Shown: in pieces, positions 8,439 to 16,427 of the stretch
Position numbering within the stretch: position 1 is the first letter of the stretch
Layout: every line of letters begins with the position of its first letter
Origin: Clostridia bacterium
GTDB taxonomy: Bacteria; Bacillota; Clostridia; Oscillospirales; Acutalibacteraceae
Length of the DNA stretch: 55,518 nucleotides
Assembly (NCBI GenBank): GCA_017475765.1
Contig: JAFVEY010000013.1
Location: 1 to 55,518 of the forward strand
Direction: 5' to 3'
Notes under the pieces: generated by a model
What the model saw: the letters and a program-made list of their open reading frames with translations, nothing else
Database searches by the model: none
What the model was told of the DNA's origin: nothing
Program-made: the position numbers and the translations under genes

Positions 8439-9704
8439 TTACTTGAATTTGCTTTCATTTTCTTCGAGCGCTGCCACAGGAACAATAATATATCCGTTTT
8501 CAATCTTATAATCAATGACGATCGGGTTGCATCCGCCCTTGAAGCCAATTGTGTTGATATTCATAACAACATCGCACAAATTGCATACCACCTGTCCGTC
8601 ACGCTCATAATAGCCCGTTTCGCCGCAGATATCGCAGGCATCAAGACCGACTCCGTACGCCTGTGAATTCGGCTTTTTGATCACAATAAAACGAACATCT
8701 ATATTATTTTTTGTCCTGTACACAAAACGGTGAAGATGACCGTCCTCCACCTGTTCAAAGGAAACATACAGGCTGTCGCCCCTGAGTTCACATTCCTCGG
8801 CGGCGGAAAGCTGTACCTCCTGATTATCCAGCGCATAAACAACCGTCAGATTGAATACGCCGATCAGACCGCACACTGCCATAGCCGCTGCCCAGCGTCT
8901 GCTGTTTCTCATTCCCGCACGTATTTTTCTCAGCTGTGCCGGATTATTATATTCCTGTGTCACTTTGGTGTTTTTGACAAACAGGATCACAGCAGCAACA
9001 ACAGCAAGTGCAATGCCGGCATAGATAAACCAGTTGCTGTAATTTTGCAGATATTTCGTCACAGTAAATACATCATGCCTGATCGGACTTTTCATGGAGA
9101 TGATCCTTCTGTTAAGAAGAACGCTGAAAAAGTTGCCGAGAAAACTTACCGTCAGCAGGCTCAGAGCGATTCTCATAAATACGGCATTCTGCACCTTTGA
9201 CATTTTCATCATCATGCGATAGACTGCTAATCCTGTCACCAGCACCAGTATCAAAGCCAGCAGGTAGCCGATGAACCTGTATATAAAATCAGTTGAAAAG
9301 ATGGAATTATTCGCCAAATCAAAATTGGACGGATAGGCGATCACATCGGGAAGCTCATAAAAACCTACCAATGCCAGCAAAACTCCGCCCAGCACCATTG
9401 CGATATACTCTCCCGGCTTTTTGGTCAGACGGCGGAGCGGTCCGATGGTAAAAACAATAAAAATAACAAAAACGGCAAAAAAAGCGATAAATGTGCGCAG
9501 ATTCCATATACTCATATCAAATTTCTTGGTATTGTTCTTAAAGTATGCCATAATTGCGGCAGCTATCACGCTTACACCGCAGGCAATAAACATCGCATTT
9601 CTTCCTTTTCTGCCGTAAAAGGTTTTCATAAACGAAAACAGGATTCCTGTGATAATACCTGCAAGAATCAGATTTTCCGTAACCAAAAACAAATATTTCA
9701 GCAT
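8439..9704 (-). CDS. DUF2318-type membrane protein with cysteine motifs (P19/FTR1 iron system)
   Basis: A 421-residue membrane protein with about eight N-terminal hydrophobic helices, followed by a C-terminal outward-facing domain carrying CDICGETGYY and, about 20 residues on, CNLCD, then GFKGGCNPI. This is the DUF2318 family, the third partner of the P19 and FTR1 genes in Campylobacter (Cj1660-type). The paired CxxC motifs could bind metal or an Fe-S cluster, or do thiol redox work. Start is ATG at 9704 with AGAGG seven bases upstream; the TTG codons further 5' have no site. A hairpin terminator lies between it and the upstream P19 gene, so its expression may be set lower than that of P19. 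Confidence 0.85.
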   Translation of the reverse strand: MLKYLFLVTENLILAGIITGILFSFMKTFYGRKGRNAMFIACGVSVIAAAIMAYFKNNTKKFDMSIWNLRTFIAFFAVFVIFIVFTIGPLRRLTKKPGEYIAMVLGGVLLALVGFYELPDVIAYPSNFDLANNSIFSTDFIYRFIGYLLALILVLVTGLAVYRMMMKMSKVQNAVFMRIALSLLTVSFLGNFFSVLLNRRIISMKSPIRHDVFTVTKYLQNYSNWFIYAGIALAVVAAVILFVKNTKVTQEYNNPAQLRKIRAGMRNSRRWAAAMAVCGLIGVFNLTVVYALDNQEVQLSAAEECELRGDSLYVSFEQVEDGHLHRFVYRTKNNIDVRFIVIKKPNSQAYGVGLDACDICGETGYYERDGQVVCNLCDVVMNINTIGFKGGCNPIVIDYKIENGYIIVPVAALEENESKFK

Positions 9705-9778
9705 AAAATAACCTCTGATATACAACAATAAAGAAAACTAGTTCAACAGATTAAACTATCATTCATATACGCAAAAGA

Positions 9779-9818
9779 GTGATAACAGCATCATACAATA
9801 CTGTTACCACTTCTAATG
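9779..9818 (-). terminator. Attenuating terminator between the P19 and DUF2318 genes
   Basis: Minus-strand stem GTGGTAACAG (9810-9801) with CTGTTATCAC (9788-9779), nine of ten pairs plus one wobble, then TCTTTTG. It sits in the 144-base gap inside an otherwise tight operon and no clear promoter is seen after it, so it probably allows partial read-through. Confidence 0.65.
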
Positions 9819-9848
9819 CTGTTGCCGCACAATGGCAGCCGGATCATA

Positions 9849-10514
9849 TTACCACTCTGTAACGGTGTAATCCCAGTTATCAAATGTAACTGTCACAGGC
9901 TCTTCCCAGAAACGTCCCTCAACACCTGTTTCATCGTCAATATGGAGGAGGAAGCCGTTCTCAACCGGGCTGTGAAGTGTAAATGATACCTTGTATGTGT
10001 CGGACTTGTCGAGCTTGATGTTTGCGCCGTAGTGAGGACCGTCATCAGCGTTCATTACCATGAATGTGCCGCTTGCAGCCTCGCTGCCGTCAGAACCTTC
10101 GATCTTGTAGTCAACTGTGAGATACGGGATCCAGTCGCCTGCGCCGAAGCCGAGCTTGTTATCCTCTTTAGCAGAAATATCAGCTTCAAGGTGAATATTG
10201 TAGCCTTCGCTGCTGATATCGTTAGTGCCGTTACCCTTCATATCAACAGGCTGGAAGTAAACTGCTGAAAGGTGTACCGGAATTCCCTCAACATCTGTTT
10301 CATTGATCGGGATCTCTGTGAAACCGCCGTCCTCATCAGGAGCAGCTGCGCCGCTGTTATCGGATGCTTCTGTTGATTCATCGGTTGACTTTGCTGTTGA
10401 AGCTACGCTTGCCTGGCTCTCAGTGCTTGATGAACCGCTTGAATTAGAGCAAGCTGCGAATGCAGCTGTCATGGAAGCTGCGAGTAAAAATGCGAATATC
10501 TTTTTTGCTTTCAT
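9849..10514 (-). CDS. P19/Tp34-family iron-binding lipoprotein
   Basis: A 221-residue lipoprotein: signal segment MKAKKIFAFLLAASM with Cys22 as lipid site (AFAAC), a Ser/Asp/Glu-rich linker to about residue 68, then the Iron_transport (P19) immunoglobulin-like domain. Visible family marks are YNIHLEADI, FMVMNADDGPHYG (Met and His of the metal site) and LLHIDDETG with its His near the end; P19 binds copper and iron through such Glu, Met and His residues. In pathogens P19 captures ferric iron outside the membrane for transfer to FTR1, whose gene is directly upstream. Attachment by lipid fits a cell without an outer membrane; Campylobacter P19 is a periplasmic protein. Confidence 0.9.
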   Translation of the reverse strand: MKAKKIFAFLLAASMTAAFAACSNSSGSSSTESQASVASTAKSTDESTEASDNSGAAAPDEDGGFTEIPINETDVEGIPVHLSAVYFQPVDMKGNGTNDISSEGYNIHLEADISAKEDNKLGFGAGDWIPYLTVDYKIEGSDGSEAASGTFMVMNADDGPHYGANIKLDKSDTYKVSFTLHSPVENGFLLHIDDETGVEGRFWEEPVTVTFDNWDYTVTEW

Positions 10515-10696
10515 AGTAATTTCTCTCCTTAAAAATTGATAGTTTATATTTGAATAATCCCCTCTGCATTGATAGCCAACGACACGAATTCATTCCTGTT
10601 ACAATCGGGGCTTTGCACCCGAATGTTTTAATGGAAAATTGTTTAATTTCGTTTACTATAACAGGAGGAATGACTCCTTGATCAGGTCAAAGAATG

Positions 10697-12379
10697 TTAT
10701 TTTGCCTGAGCCGCTGCTTTTTCCGGCTTTGGCTTTTTTTCTTTGACTTTTGCGGCTTTCGGTTTCGGCTGCAGCTCCGCTTCAAACTGTTCCTGTGATT
10801 CAGTAAGGAAGTGGATTCCCTCTGCGATACCGATGAAGGCAGGGATAAATGTCCAGCAGAATGCAAGATAAAGAAGTCCCTGTCCGTATTTGCCGAGATA
10901 AAATTTATGAATACCCAGACCGCCCATAACGACAGCCAGCACACCGGCTTCGTTCTTGTTCTTGTTTTTCCACTTCTGCATCACAAAGATCATCAGCGTG
11001 ATGAGAATAAGAATCAGCTGCGGAATAAGTGTTTCAAGGCACGGATAGATGCCGAGAACATCGAATACATCGTTGATCGGTATCAGATTGGCGAGCAGCT
11101 CAGGTGAAGTCATTGTGATAACATCGCCTTCGATAAGCTCCTTGATACCCGAACCCAGGAACGATATCGACATAACAAACATCAGTATTGAAGTTCCGAG
11201 GAAGAAAGGTCTGATCGGCAGTTTAACGCTGAAGAAGCGTATGATGATATAAACGAACACAAGGCACACACAGCCCACGCCGAAGCCCAGCCATATCGGA
11301 AGAGTGCTATCGGAGCTTGCGATAAGCGGCTGATAGAAGAGGATTACCTCTGCGCCCTCTCTGAATACGGCAAGGAATGCTGTAAAGCCGAGGGTAAATA
11401 TGCTGCCTGTTTCTGTCGAAACCTTCACCTGATCATCAATATATCTTGACCATGTTTCTGCTTCTGCTTTTGAAACCATCCAGTTGCTGACATAGAAAAG
11501 CACCAGCACAGCAATGAGAGCGGTAATACCCTCTATGATCTCCTGATTAGCGCTGTTGGCAAGTTTGAGAATATCGAGCAGCCATGCTGCAGCGAAGCTC
11601 GCCAGGATCGCAAGAAGTGAACCCAAATAAACAGCCTTGAGCTTGTCCTTGTTGCCCGACTTTACAAGATAGGCAATGATCGCACCGACTACCAGTATCG
11701 CTTCAAAGCCCTCACGAAGTATAATGCCGAAGCAGGCGAAGAAATTGACAAAATTAAAGCCGTCTGATGAATTCGCCACCGCAATCACATCATCATCGTC
11801 ATCATCCGATTGACCGGACACCGCCGATGTTTCGCCTGACGGAGCGCTTACCTGCGAACCGTCGCCGTAATTGATGCCGGAACGGTTGCTGACCTGTCTT
11901 GTAACGCCCGTTGTTCCGTCAAGAATATTGGCATCCTCACGAAGCATGGATCTGAGAGTGTCGATCTCTGTTTTAACGGACTCCGTATCATTGCTTCTGA
12001 TCTTCATCTTACAGGATTTGAACTGAAACTCCATAGCGCTTACTCTTGCGCCGGAGATACTTCCCATTGTTACTTTTTCAAAGCCTGTGATCTCATAGTA
12101 GCCGTAATATGCGTTGTTGATCGCATCAAATGCAGCTGATGTATCGCCTTCGTCATACAGCTCCTGTGCCGCATCCAGCACATCCTCCATGGCATCCACA
12201 ACAGCATTCCATGTCAGCGGATCGGGCTTGCCGTATGTAGACTTATAAATCTTCCAGTCCTTGCAGTAATCATCTGCCGCATTGACACCAACGCTGAATA
12301 TGCAAAATACTGCAATCAGAAGAGCTGCTGTCAGAGCTGCCGCCCGCTGGAGCTTTGTATAACTTTTTTGCTTTACCAT
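10697..12379 (-). CDS. FTR1-family iron permease with a C-terminal TM2 domain
   Basis: A 560-residue permease. A signal-like helix is followed by an extracytoplasmic domain of ~170 residues and an Asp-rich linker (SDDDDDDV). The FTR1 membrane part then has both iron-binding REGxE motifs, REGFEAILV (about residue 225) and REGAEVILF (about 345), among seven helices. After a helix and KWKNKNKNE comes an extra TM2-type domain (VMGGLGIHKFYLGKYGQGLLYL) and a Lys-Pro-rich tail, an addition not found in ordinary FTR1. It imports iron supplied by P19. Start: ATG at 12379, eight bases from AGGAGG. The leader carries a promoter, a terminator and two copies of the GTTA-N8-TAAC motif. Confidence 0.92.
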   Translation of the reverse strand: MVKQKSYTKLQRAAALTAALLIAVFCIFSVGVNAADDYCKDWKIYKSTYGKPDPLTWNAVVDAMEDVLDAAQELYDEGDTSAAFDAINNAYYGYYEITGFEKVTMGSISGARVSAMEFQFKSCKMKIRSNDTESVKTEIDTLRSMLREDANILDGTTGVTRQVSNRSGINYGDGSQVSAPSGETSAVSGQSDDDDDDVIAVANSSDGFNFVNFFACFGIILREGFEAILVVGAIIAYLVKSGNKDKLKAVYLGSLLAILASFAAAWLLDILKLANSANQEIIEGITALIAVLVLFYVSNWMVSKAEAETWSRYIDDQVKVSTETGSIFTLGFTAFLAVFREGAEVILFYQPLIASSDSTLPIWLGFGVGCVCLVFVYIIIRFFSVKLPIRPFFLGTSILMFVMSISFLGSGIKELIEGDVITMTSPELLANLIPINDVFDVLGIYPCLETLIPQLILILITLMIFVMQKWKNKNKNEAGVLAVVMGGLGIHKFYLGKYGQGLLYLAFCWTFIPAFIGIAEGIHFLTESQEQFEAELQPKPKAAKVKEKKPKPEKAAAQAK

Positions 12380-12450
12380 CAACACTTCCTCCTTTACGTT
12401 TTTAAGTAAGGTATTATGGCAAAGAACGACCGAACCGGAAAGCCGGCAAA

Positions 12451-12466
12451 GTTAAATCTGACTAAC
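12451..12466. promoter_or_regulatory. Candidate regulator-binding motif GTTA-N8-TAAC, copy in the FTR1 leader
   Basis: GTTAAATCTGACTAAC: half-sites GTTA and TAAC are perfect inverted copies with eight bases between, and the surrounding bases extend the symmetry (AAA-G...C-TTT). It is 72 bases upstream of the FTR1 start. The same motif is at 12594-12609 and 15150-15165. Confidence 0.5.
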
Positions 12467-12473
12467 CTTTATT

Positions 12474-12517
12474 TCTTAAAAAACCGAACTTATTTTAATT
12501 TTAAAACAAGTCCGGTT
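12474..12517 (-). terminator. Intrinsic terminator inside the FTR1 leader
   Basis: Minus-strand stem AACCGGACTT (12517-12508) with AAGTTCGGTT (12491-12482), ten pairs with one wobble, then TTTTTTAAG. It lies after the FTR1 promoter and about 95 bases before the start codon, so it can end the upstream ATPase operon and also interrupt FTR1 transcription. The bases CGAACCGGA (12519-12511) are also perfectly complementary to TCCGGTTCG (minus strand, 12439-12431), an alternative nine-pair helix that excludes the terminator stem. Confidence 0.75.
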
Positions 12518-12593
12518 CGTAAAAGCAATGGTTTACGATCAAATACTTTCCTTGTCATATCGGCTATAAAATCAACCCAAAGAATCATCATTG

Positions 12594-12609
12594 GTTAAAC
12601 ATATATAAC
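12594..12609. promoter_or_regulatory. Candidate regulator-binding motif GTTA-N8-TAAC at the FTR1 start site
   Basis: GTTAAACATATATAAC, extended to GGTTA-N8-TAACC. It begins about 15 bases downstream of the -10 element of the FTR1 promoter, so a bound repressor would cover the transcription start. Confidence 0.55.
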
Positions 12610-12624
12610 CTTTAATCCTTGTTA

Positions 12625-12653
12625 AATATATCATACCGAAACAGCGATGTCAA
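12625..12653 (-). promoter_or_regulatory. Strong promoter for the FTR1/P19 operon
   Basis: Minus strand TTGACA (12653-12648), 17-base spacer, TATATT (12630-12625). The predicted start is near 12618, giving a leader of about 240 bases before FTR1. Confidence 0.82.
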
Positions 12654-12715
12654 TAGTGTTCATCACGTTTTCGACATAAACAACAAAAAAGGAATGTATT
12701 ACTCGAAAATTCTAT

Positions 12716-13390
12716 TTATATTTTTTCAAGCTTCCCCGAATTCATGCGATATATCTCGTCCGCATATCTCTGCGCATCAGACTCATGTGTGACAAGCAGC
12801 ACAGAAGCGCCGTCATCTGCCGCCTTTCTCAGAATACCGAACACGATCTCTGTGTTTTCATCATCGAGATCGCCTGTCGGCTCATCAGCAAGGATAACAG
12901 GCGGATTTTTCATCAGCGCCCTTGCAATTGCAAGCCTTCTGACCTCGCCTCCCGAAAGCTCATGCGGATAGGAATCTGCAAGATGAGCAATTCCGACCAT
13001 TTCCAGAAGAGCGGCGGCTCGTTCATCCGCATCCTCGCCCTTTCCATACAGTATATACGGCAGCTTGACATTTTCAAGCACAGTAAGGCTGTCAAGTCCC
13101 GTCTGTCCCTGAGGGATCACTCCGATGTTGTCATTCCTCAGCAAAGACAGCTTCTTATCATTCAGGCTGTAAATATCGGTATCTCCCAGCATCACTCTGC
13201 CAGATGACGGAGAAAGAAGTCCGGCAAGGATATTCAGAAATGTGGTTTTTCCGCTGCCCGAACGTCCGATGATCTCCGTTACTGCTCCCTCTTTCAGAAC
13301 AAAGTCGGTTTCATTGACCGCATAGAAATAATTCTTGTCAGCAAATTTTCGGAAATATTTTTTTGTTACAGCTTCTGCTTTCAATATCAT
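12716..13390 (-). CDS. ABC transporter ATP-binding protein of the DUF4418 unit
   Basis: A 224-residue ATPase of the LolD/MacB type: Walker A GRSGSGKTT (about residue 40), signature LSGGEVRR, Walker B VILADEPTGDLD and LVTHE. It follows its permease gene after one base and is the last gene of a three-gene unit with the permease and DUF4418 protein. It is clearly paralogous to, but distinct from, the ATPase at 5132-5908 (no Lys-rich tail, Q-loop region reads VIPQGQTGL). Its nearness to the FTR1 operon and a shared upstream motif suggest a linked role. Confidence 0.9.
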   Translation of the reverse strand: MILKAEAVTKKYFRKFADKNYFYAVNETDFVLKEGAVTEIIGRSGSGKTTFLNILAGLLSPSSGRVMLGDTDIYSLNDKKLSLLRNDNIGVIPQGQTGLDSLTVLENVKLPYILYGKGEDADERAAALLEMVGIAHLADSYPHELSGGEVRRLAIARALMKNPPVILADEPTGDLDDENTEIVFGILRKAADDGASVLLVTHESDAQRYADEIYRMNSGKLEKI

Positions 13391-13391
13391 A

Positions 13392-14594
13392 TCAATTTCC
13401 CTCTCTGAGAATCAGACCTGCATCAACACGGCTAAGCTTGATTGCCGCATAAAAGGCTGCAACTGAGCTGATAACAACCGATGCTGCCAGCGTGATCAGA
13501 CCGCATATAGCCGCTGTGCCGAAATCAGGCAGCAAAAACGGCAGCTGAAGCTGATTTTCTATAACGGTGCTGAAGGAAGAAACGCATAATACAGCCGCAG
13601 CACATCCGAGAACCGACCCCGAAAAGCTCAGCACCGTTGATTCAGTCAGCACCATTTTGGCAAGCATACTTTTTGATGTTCCCATCACACGGTAAACCGC
13701 AAATTCTCTTTTCCGTTCATTGATCATTGCTGAAAATACCACAAACAGCAGGATGAGGACAAACACCCATACGGCAGCAATCAGAATTTGTATCACATTC
13801 GAGACACCGCCCAGACTGTCGGCAACTCCCGTCAGCATACTTTTTGTCCGTACTGCCTGCACATGGCGGACATACACATTGATATAATCCGTAACATCAT
13901 CTATGTTGTATCCGTCTTTTACCTTTATCAGAACAGATGAAACGATTTTATCCGGATCTTTCTTCGCAAGCTCATTCAGTCCCTTTTCAACGGAAGCCGC
14001 TATCAGTTTTTTGACCGTGTCCACATTGCCATACACCGCATTGTCCAGCTCTGTTCCGGTTCTGTCGAGCTTTGCGACAACATTACATTCCAGCCCATAA
14101 AATTTGAGTGTTCCGCCCACAAGCTTGTTGATATTGCAGCCGACCACAACATCCAGCGTGCCGAGTGTTTCTCCGTAGCTCTGCCTGATCCACGGTGTTA
14201 CCGAAAAATCCGTTTCCGGATCAAAGCCTATGATCTGAACGGGCATCGAGCAGCATCCCGAACTGACAGAAGCAAGATAGTACTGCGCCGAAACCTGTTC
14301 CACACCTTCCACCTGAGCTATCTTATCGACACATTCCTTATCCATATAAAAATATCCCGGTATTCCCTGAAGCACGATATTCTCAAGATTCATTTTTGAT
14401 TTAGCGGTATCCGGCACAACAATGATATCTGCTCCCAGCCTTGTTTCAAGAGCAGCAAGTCCTCTTTGAAGGCTGAGCACAGACAATGTTCCTCCCAAAA
14501 GCGTAAAAGCCATCAGAAACACAATCACTGCCAAAGCAGCTGTGCGGGAGGGTTTATGCCTGATATTTTTAAAAGGCAAGCTATGTACGGTCAT
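13392..14594 (-). CDS. FtsX/MacB-like permease of the DUF4418 unit
   Basis: A 400-residue permease: N-terminal helix TAALAVIVFLMAFTLLGGTLSVL, MacB-like extracytoplasmic domain beginning LGADIIVVPDTAKSKMN, then three C-terminal helices with NERKREFAVYRVMGTSKSM. The extracytoplasmic part includes YLASVSSGCCSMPVQIIG, a Cys pair seen in this subgroup next to DUF4418. Its start codon overlaps the DUF4418 stop (ATGA), so both are co-translated. Substrate unknown; context suggests metal- or haem-related export or release. Confidence 0.87.
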   Translation of the reverse strand: MTVHSLPFKNIRHKPSRTAALAVIVFLMAFTLLGGTLSVLSLQRGLAALETRLGADIIVVPDTAKSKMNLENIVLQGIPGYFYMDKECVDKIAQVEGVEQVSAQYYLASVSSGCCSMPVQIIGFDPETDFSVTPWIRQSYGETLGTLDVVVGCNINKLVGGTLKFYGLECNVVAKLDRTGTELDNAVYGNVDTVKKLIAASVEKGLNELAKKDPDKIVSSVLIKVKDGYNIDDVTDYINVYVRHVQAVRTKSMLTGVADSLGGVSNVIQILIAAVWVFVLILLFVVFSAMINERKREFAVYRVMGTSKSMLAKMVLTESTVLSFSGSVLGCAAAVLCVSSFSTVIENQLQLPFLLPDFGTAAICGLITLAASVVISSVAAFYAAIKLSRVDAGLILREGN

Positions 14595-15037
14595 TTGTCA
14601 TCACCCGATTTTTCCTTTACAGCTGATTTCTTCCTGTCGGCTGCCAGAATGATCACATCAACGGCAGCCGCAATGAGGATGACCAGTCCGATCACCGTGA
14701 CTGCCGGCTTGGAAAGCGAATTGCACTGCATACTTTCCATCATACAGGTTCCCATGATTACATTAGGCAGCAAAACAGCCATCAAAGCCGCCGGAATCGC
14801 CGCAATGCCGAGTCCGAGCTTTATGTCCTTCGGCAGGATCAGATGCAGAACCGAGATCGCACACAAAATACAAGCAGCCCCCATCACAGACTTTCCCATC
14901 CAATGGCAGGCCATAAAGCTGCCGTCCTCCTTGGGACCGCAGGGAGCAAAAAATGTTTCAATACCGACAAGGAGCAAGGCGCTGAACAAAAGCATGATTA
15001 CTCCTGTGACAAACGAAGCCGTTCCTTTTTTTTTCAT
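14591..15037 (-). CDS. DUF4418 four-helix membrane protein
   Basis: A 148-residue membrane protein with four hydrophobic helices. Family marks are TFFAPCGPKEDGSFMACHWMGK between helices 1 and 2 (Cys and the CHW motif) and MGTCMMESMQCNS between helices 3 and 4, so four outward-facing cysteines are placed on two loops. The function of DUF4418 is not known; the family is regularly found beside FtsX-like permeases and ATPases as here. First gene of the 15037-12716 unit. Confidence 0.85.
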   Translation of the reverse strand: MKKKGTASFVTGVIMLLFSALLLVGIETFFAPCGPKEDGSFMACHWMGKSVMGAACILCAISVLHLILPKDIKLGLGIAAIPAALMAVLLPNVIMGTCMMESMQCNSLSKPAVTVIGLVILIAAAVDVIILAADRKKSAVKEKSGDDK

Positions 15038-15092
15038 TACTATGACACCTCTGAAAATAGAATAAAAAGATTCTCTAAAATAAATCTATTGT

Positions 15093-15122
15093 ATTCTATC
15101 ACTTTCGGATTTAAAAAGTCAA
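15093..15122 (-). promoter_or_regulatory. Promoter of the DUF4418/FtsX/ATPase unit
   Basis: Minus strand TTGACT (15122-15117), 18-base spacer, TAGAAT (15098-15093), giving a leader near 50 bases. Other elements upstream (TATAAT at 15132-15127 and TTGACA at 15171-15166) leave room for a second promoter. Confidence 0.65.
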
Positions 15123-15149
15123 TGTCATTATACAACAAAAACGAATTAA

Positions 15150-15165
15150 GTTAGTTCTGTTTAAC
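15150..15165. promoter_or_regulatory. Candidate regulator-binding motif GTTA-N8-TAAC upstream of the DUF4418 unit
   Basis: On the minus strand GTTAAACAGAACTAAC, directly after a TTGACA (15171-15166). It agrees with the FTR1-leader copies in GTTAAA...TAAC. Confidence 0.5.
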
Positions 15166-15184
15166 TGTCAAATATACTGTAAAT

Positions 15185-15224
15185 ATGTCGGCAGAACCCG
15201 TATCTGTGCAGGTTCTGCCGACAT
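15185..15224 (-). terminator. Strong hairpin after fabV
   Basis: Perfect 14-bp stem ATGTCGGCAGAACC (15185-15198) with GGTTCTGCCGACAT (15211-15224), 22 bases after the fabV stop. There is only a weak T tract on the minus strand, so it may end transcription poorly or stabilise the mRNA end. Confidence 0.6.
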
Positions 15225-15245
15225 GATCAATTAAAAATTCTGTTA

Positions 15246-16427
15246 TTATTGAATACTCGGAATATTGACATTCTGGTCAATCTCTGCTTCATAGTCCACG
15301 CCCTCGGCTCCGAAACCGAACAGCTTGTAGAAATCCTCCCAATATCCGTCAAGATCTGCATGATCCGAAAGATTTTCCGTGCTGATATCCGCCCACAGCC
15401 TGTCAACCTCTGCCTGTATTTCAGGCTGCATTTCAAGATCGTCCATACGGATCCTTCCCTCGCTGTCGGTCAGAACGCTGCCGCCGCACAGCTTTTCATT
15501 GAACATTCTTGACATCTGCTCAATACAGCCCTCATGTACCCCATGCTCTTTCATTACCTTATAAAGTATCGAAATGTACAGCGGTACGATTGGAATAGCG
15601 GCGCTGGATTGTGTCACAAGTGCCTTATTGACAGAAATATAAGCCTTGATTCCGTCATCAGCCGCCGTTATTTCCTTTGCAGCAGCAAAAAGATCGTCCT
15701 TTGCCTTTCCGATGGAGCCGTCTGCATACATCGGATGCGTTATTTCAGGTCCTATATAAGAATAGGCAACCGTTACGGCATTATCTTCGATTGCGTCAGC
15801 CGCCTTCAGCGCCTCTATCCACAGCTTCCAGTCATCGCCGCCCATTACCTTGACAGTAGCCTCTATTTCTTCTGCACTTGCCGGTTCGACCGTTATATCG
15901 GAAACCGTCTTGTTTTTCAGATCAATCGTCTTGTTGGTGTAGGGTGCGCCGACCGTTTTCAGAACAGATGAATAAACAGTACCGTCAGCCGTTGTTCTTC
16001 TCGGAGCGGCAAGACTGTAAATAACACAGTCAACCTTGCCGAGATCCGCCTTGATAAGCGCTATGGTCTTATCCTTGATCTCCTGCGAATAAGCGTCTCC
16101 GTTGACCGTCTTGGCATAAAGACCGTCCGCAGCCGCAAATTCTTCAAAAGCAGCGGTATTATACCAGCCTGATGTGGCAGTTCTCGATCCGGAAGCAGGT
16201 TTGTCAAAAATCACTCCGACCGTTGCAGCATGGAAGGAATATGCCGCCGAAATTCTGGAGGCAAGACCGTATCCCATGGAAGCGCCGATCACCAGCACCT
16301 TTTTAAAGCCGTTTCCGGCATGAGGACGGTTTTTGACATATTCGATCTGAGATCTGACAGAAGCTCTGCATCCCTCCGCATGAGCTGTCGTACATATAAA
16401 ACCTCTTACCTTCGGTTTGACTATCAT
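15246..16427 (-). CDS. fabV: Trans-2-enoyl-CoA/ACP reductase (FabV/Ter family, NADH)
   Basis: A 393-residue short-chain dehydrogenase-like enzyme that reduces trans-2-enoyl thioesters, the last step of fatty acid elongation or a crotonyl-CoA reduction. The N-terminus MIVKPKVRGFICTTAHAEGC is the family signature. The NADH fold is KVLVIGASMGYGLASRI. The catalytic site is the long Tyr-x8-Lys type: YIGPEITHPMYADGSIGKAK near residue 235. Length matches the ~395-residue family. Start has GGAG ten bases upstream. It is apparently a single gene with a hairpin at its end. Confidence 0.95.
   Translation of the reverse strand: MIVKPKVRGFICTTAHAEGCRASVRSQIEYVKNRPHAGNGFKKVLVIGASMGYGLASRISAAYSFHAATVGVIFDKPASGSRTATSGWYNTAAFEEFAAADGLYAKTVNGDAYSQEIKDKTIALIKADLGKVDCVIYSLAAPRRTTADGTVYSSVLKTVGAPYTNKTIDLKNKTVSDITVEPASAEEIEATVKVMGGDDWKLWIEALKAADAIEDNAVTVAYSYIGPEITHPMYADGSIGKAKDDLFAAAKEITAADDGIKAYISVNKALVTQSSAAIPIVPLYISILYKVMKEHGVHEGCIEQMSRMFNEKLCGGSVLTDSEGRIRMDDLEMQPEIQAEVDRLWADISTENLSDHADLDGYWEDFYKLFGFGAEGVDYEAEIDQNVNIPSIQ

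Noticed and set aside
12416-12598. Plus-strand 60-codon frame in the FTR1 leader
   Set aside because: Opposite to the promoter/terminator region, with no ribosome site and composition of AT-rich leader.
12386-12618. NiCo-type or other known metal riboswitch in the FTR1 leader
   Set aside because: The conserved four-way junction sequences of that class are not visible; only a terminator and inverted motifs are seen.
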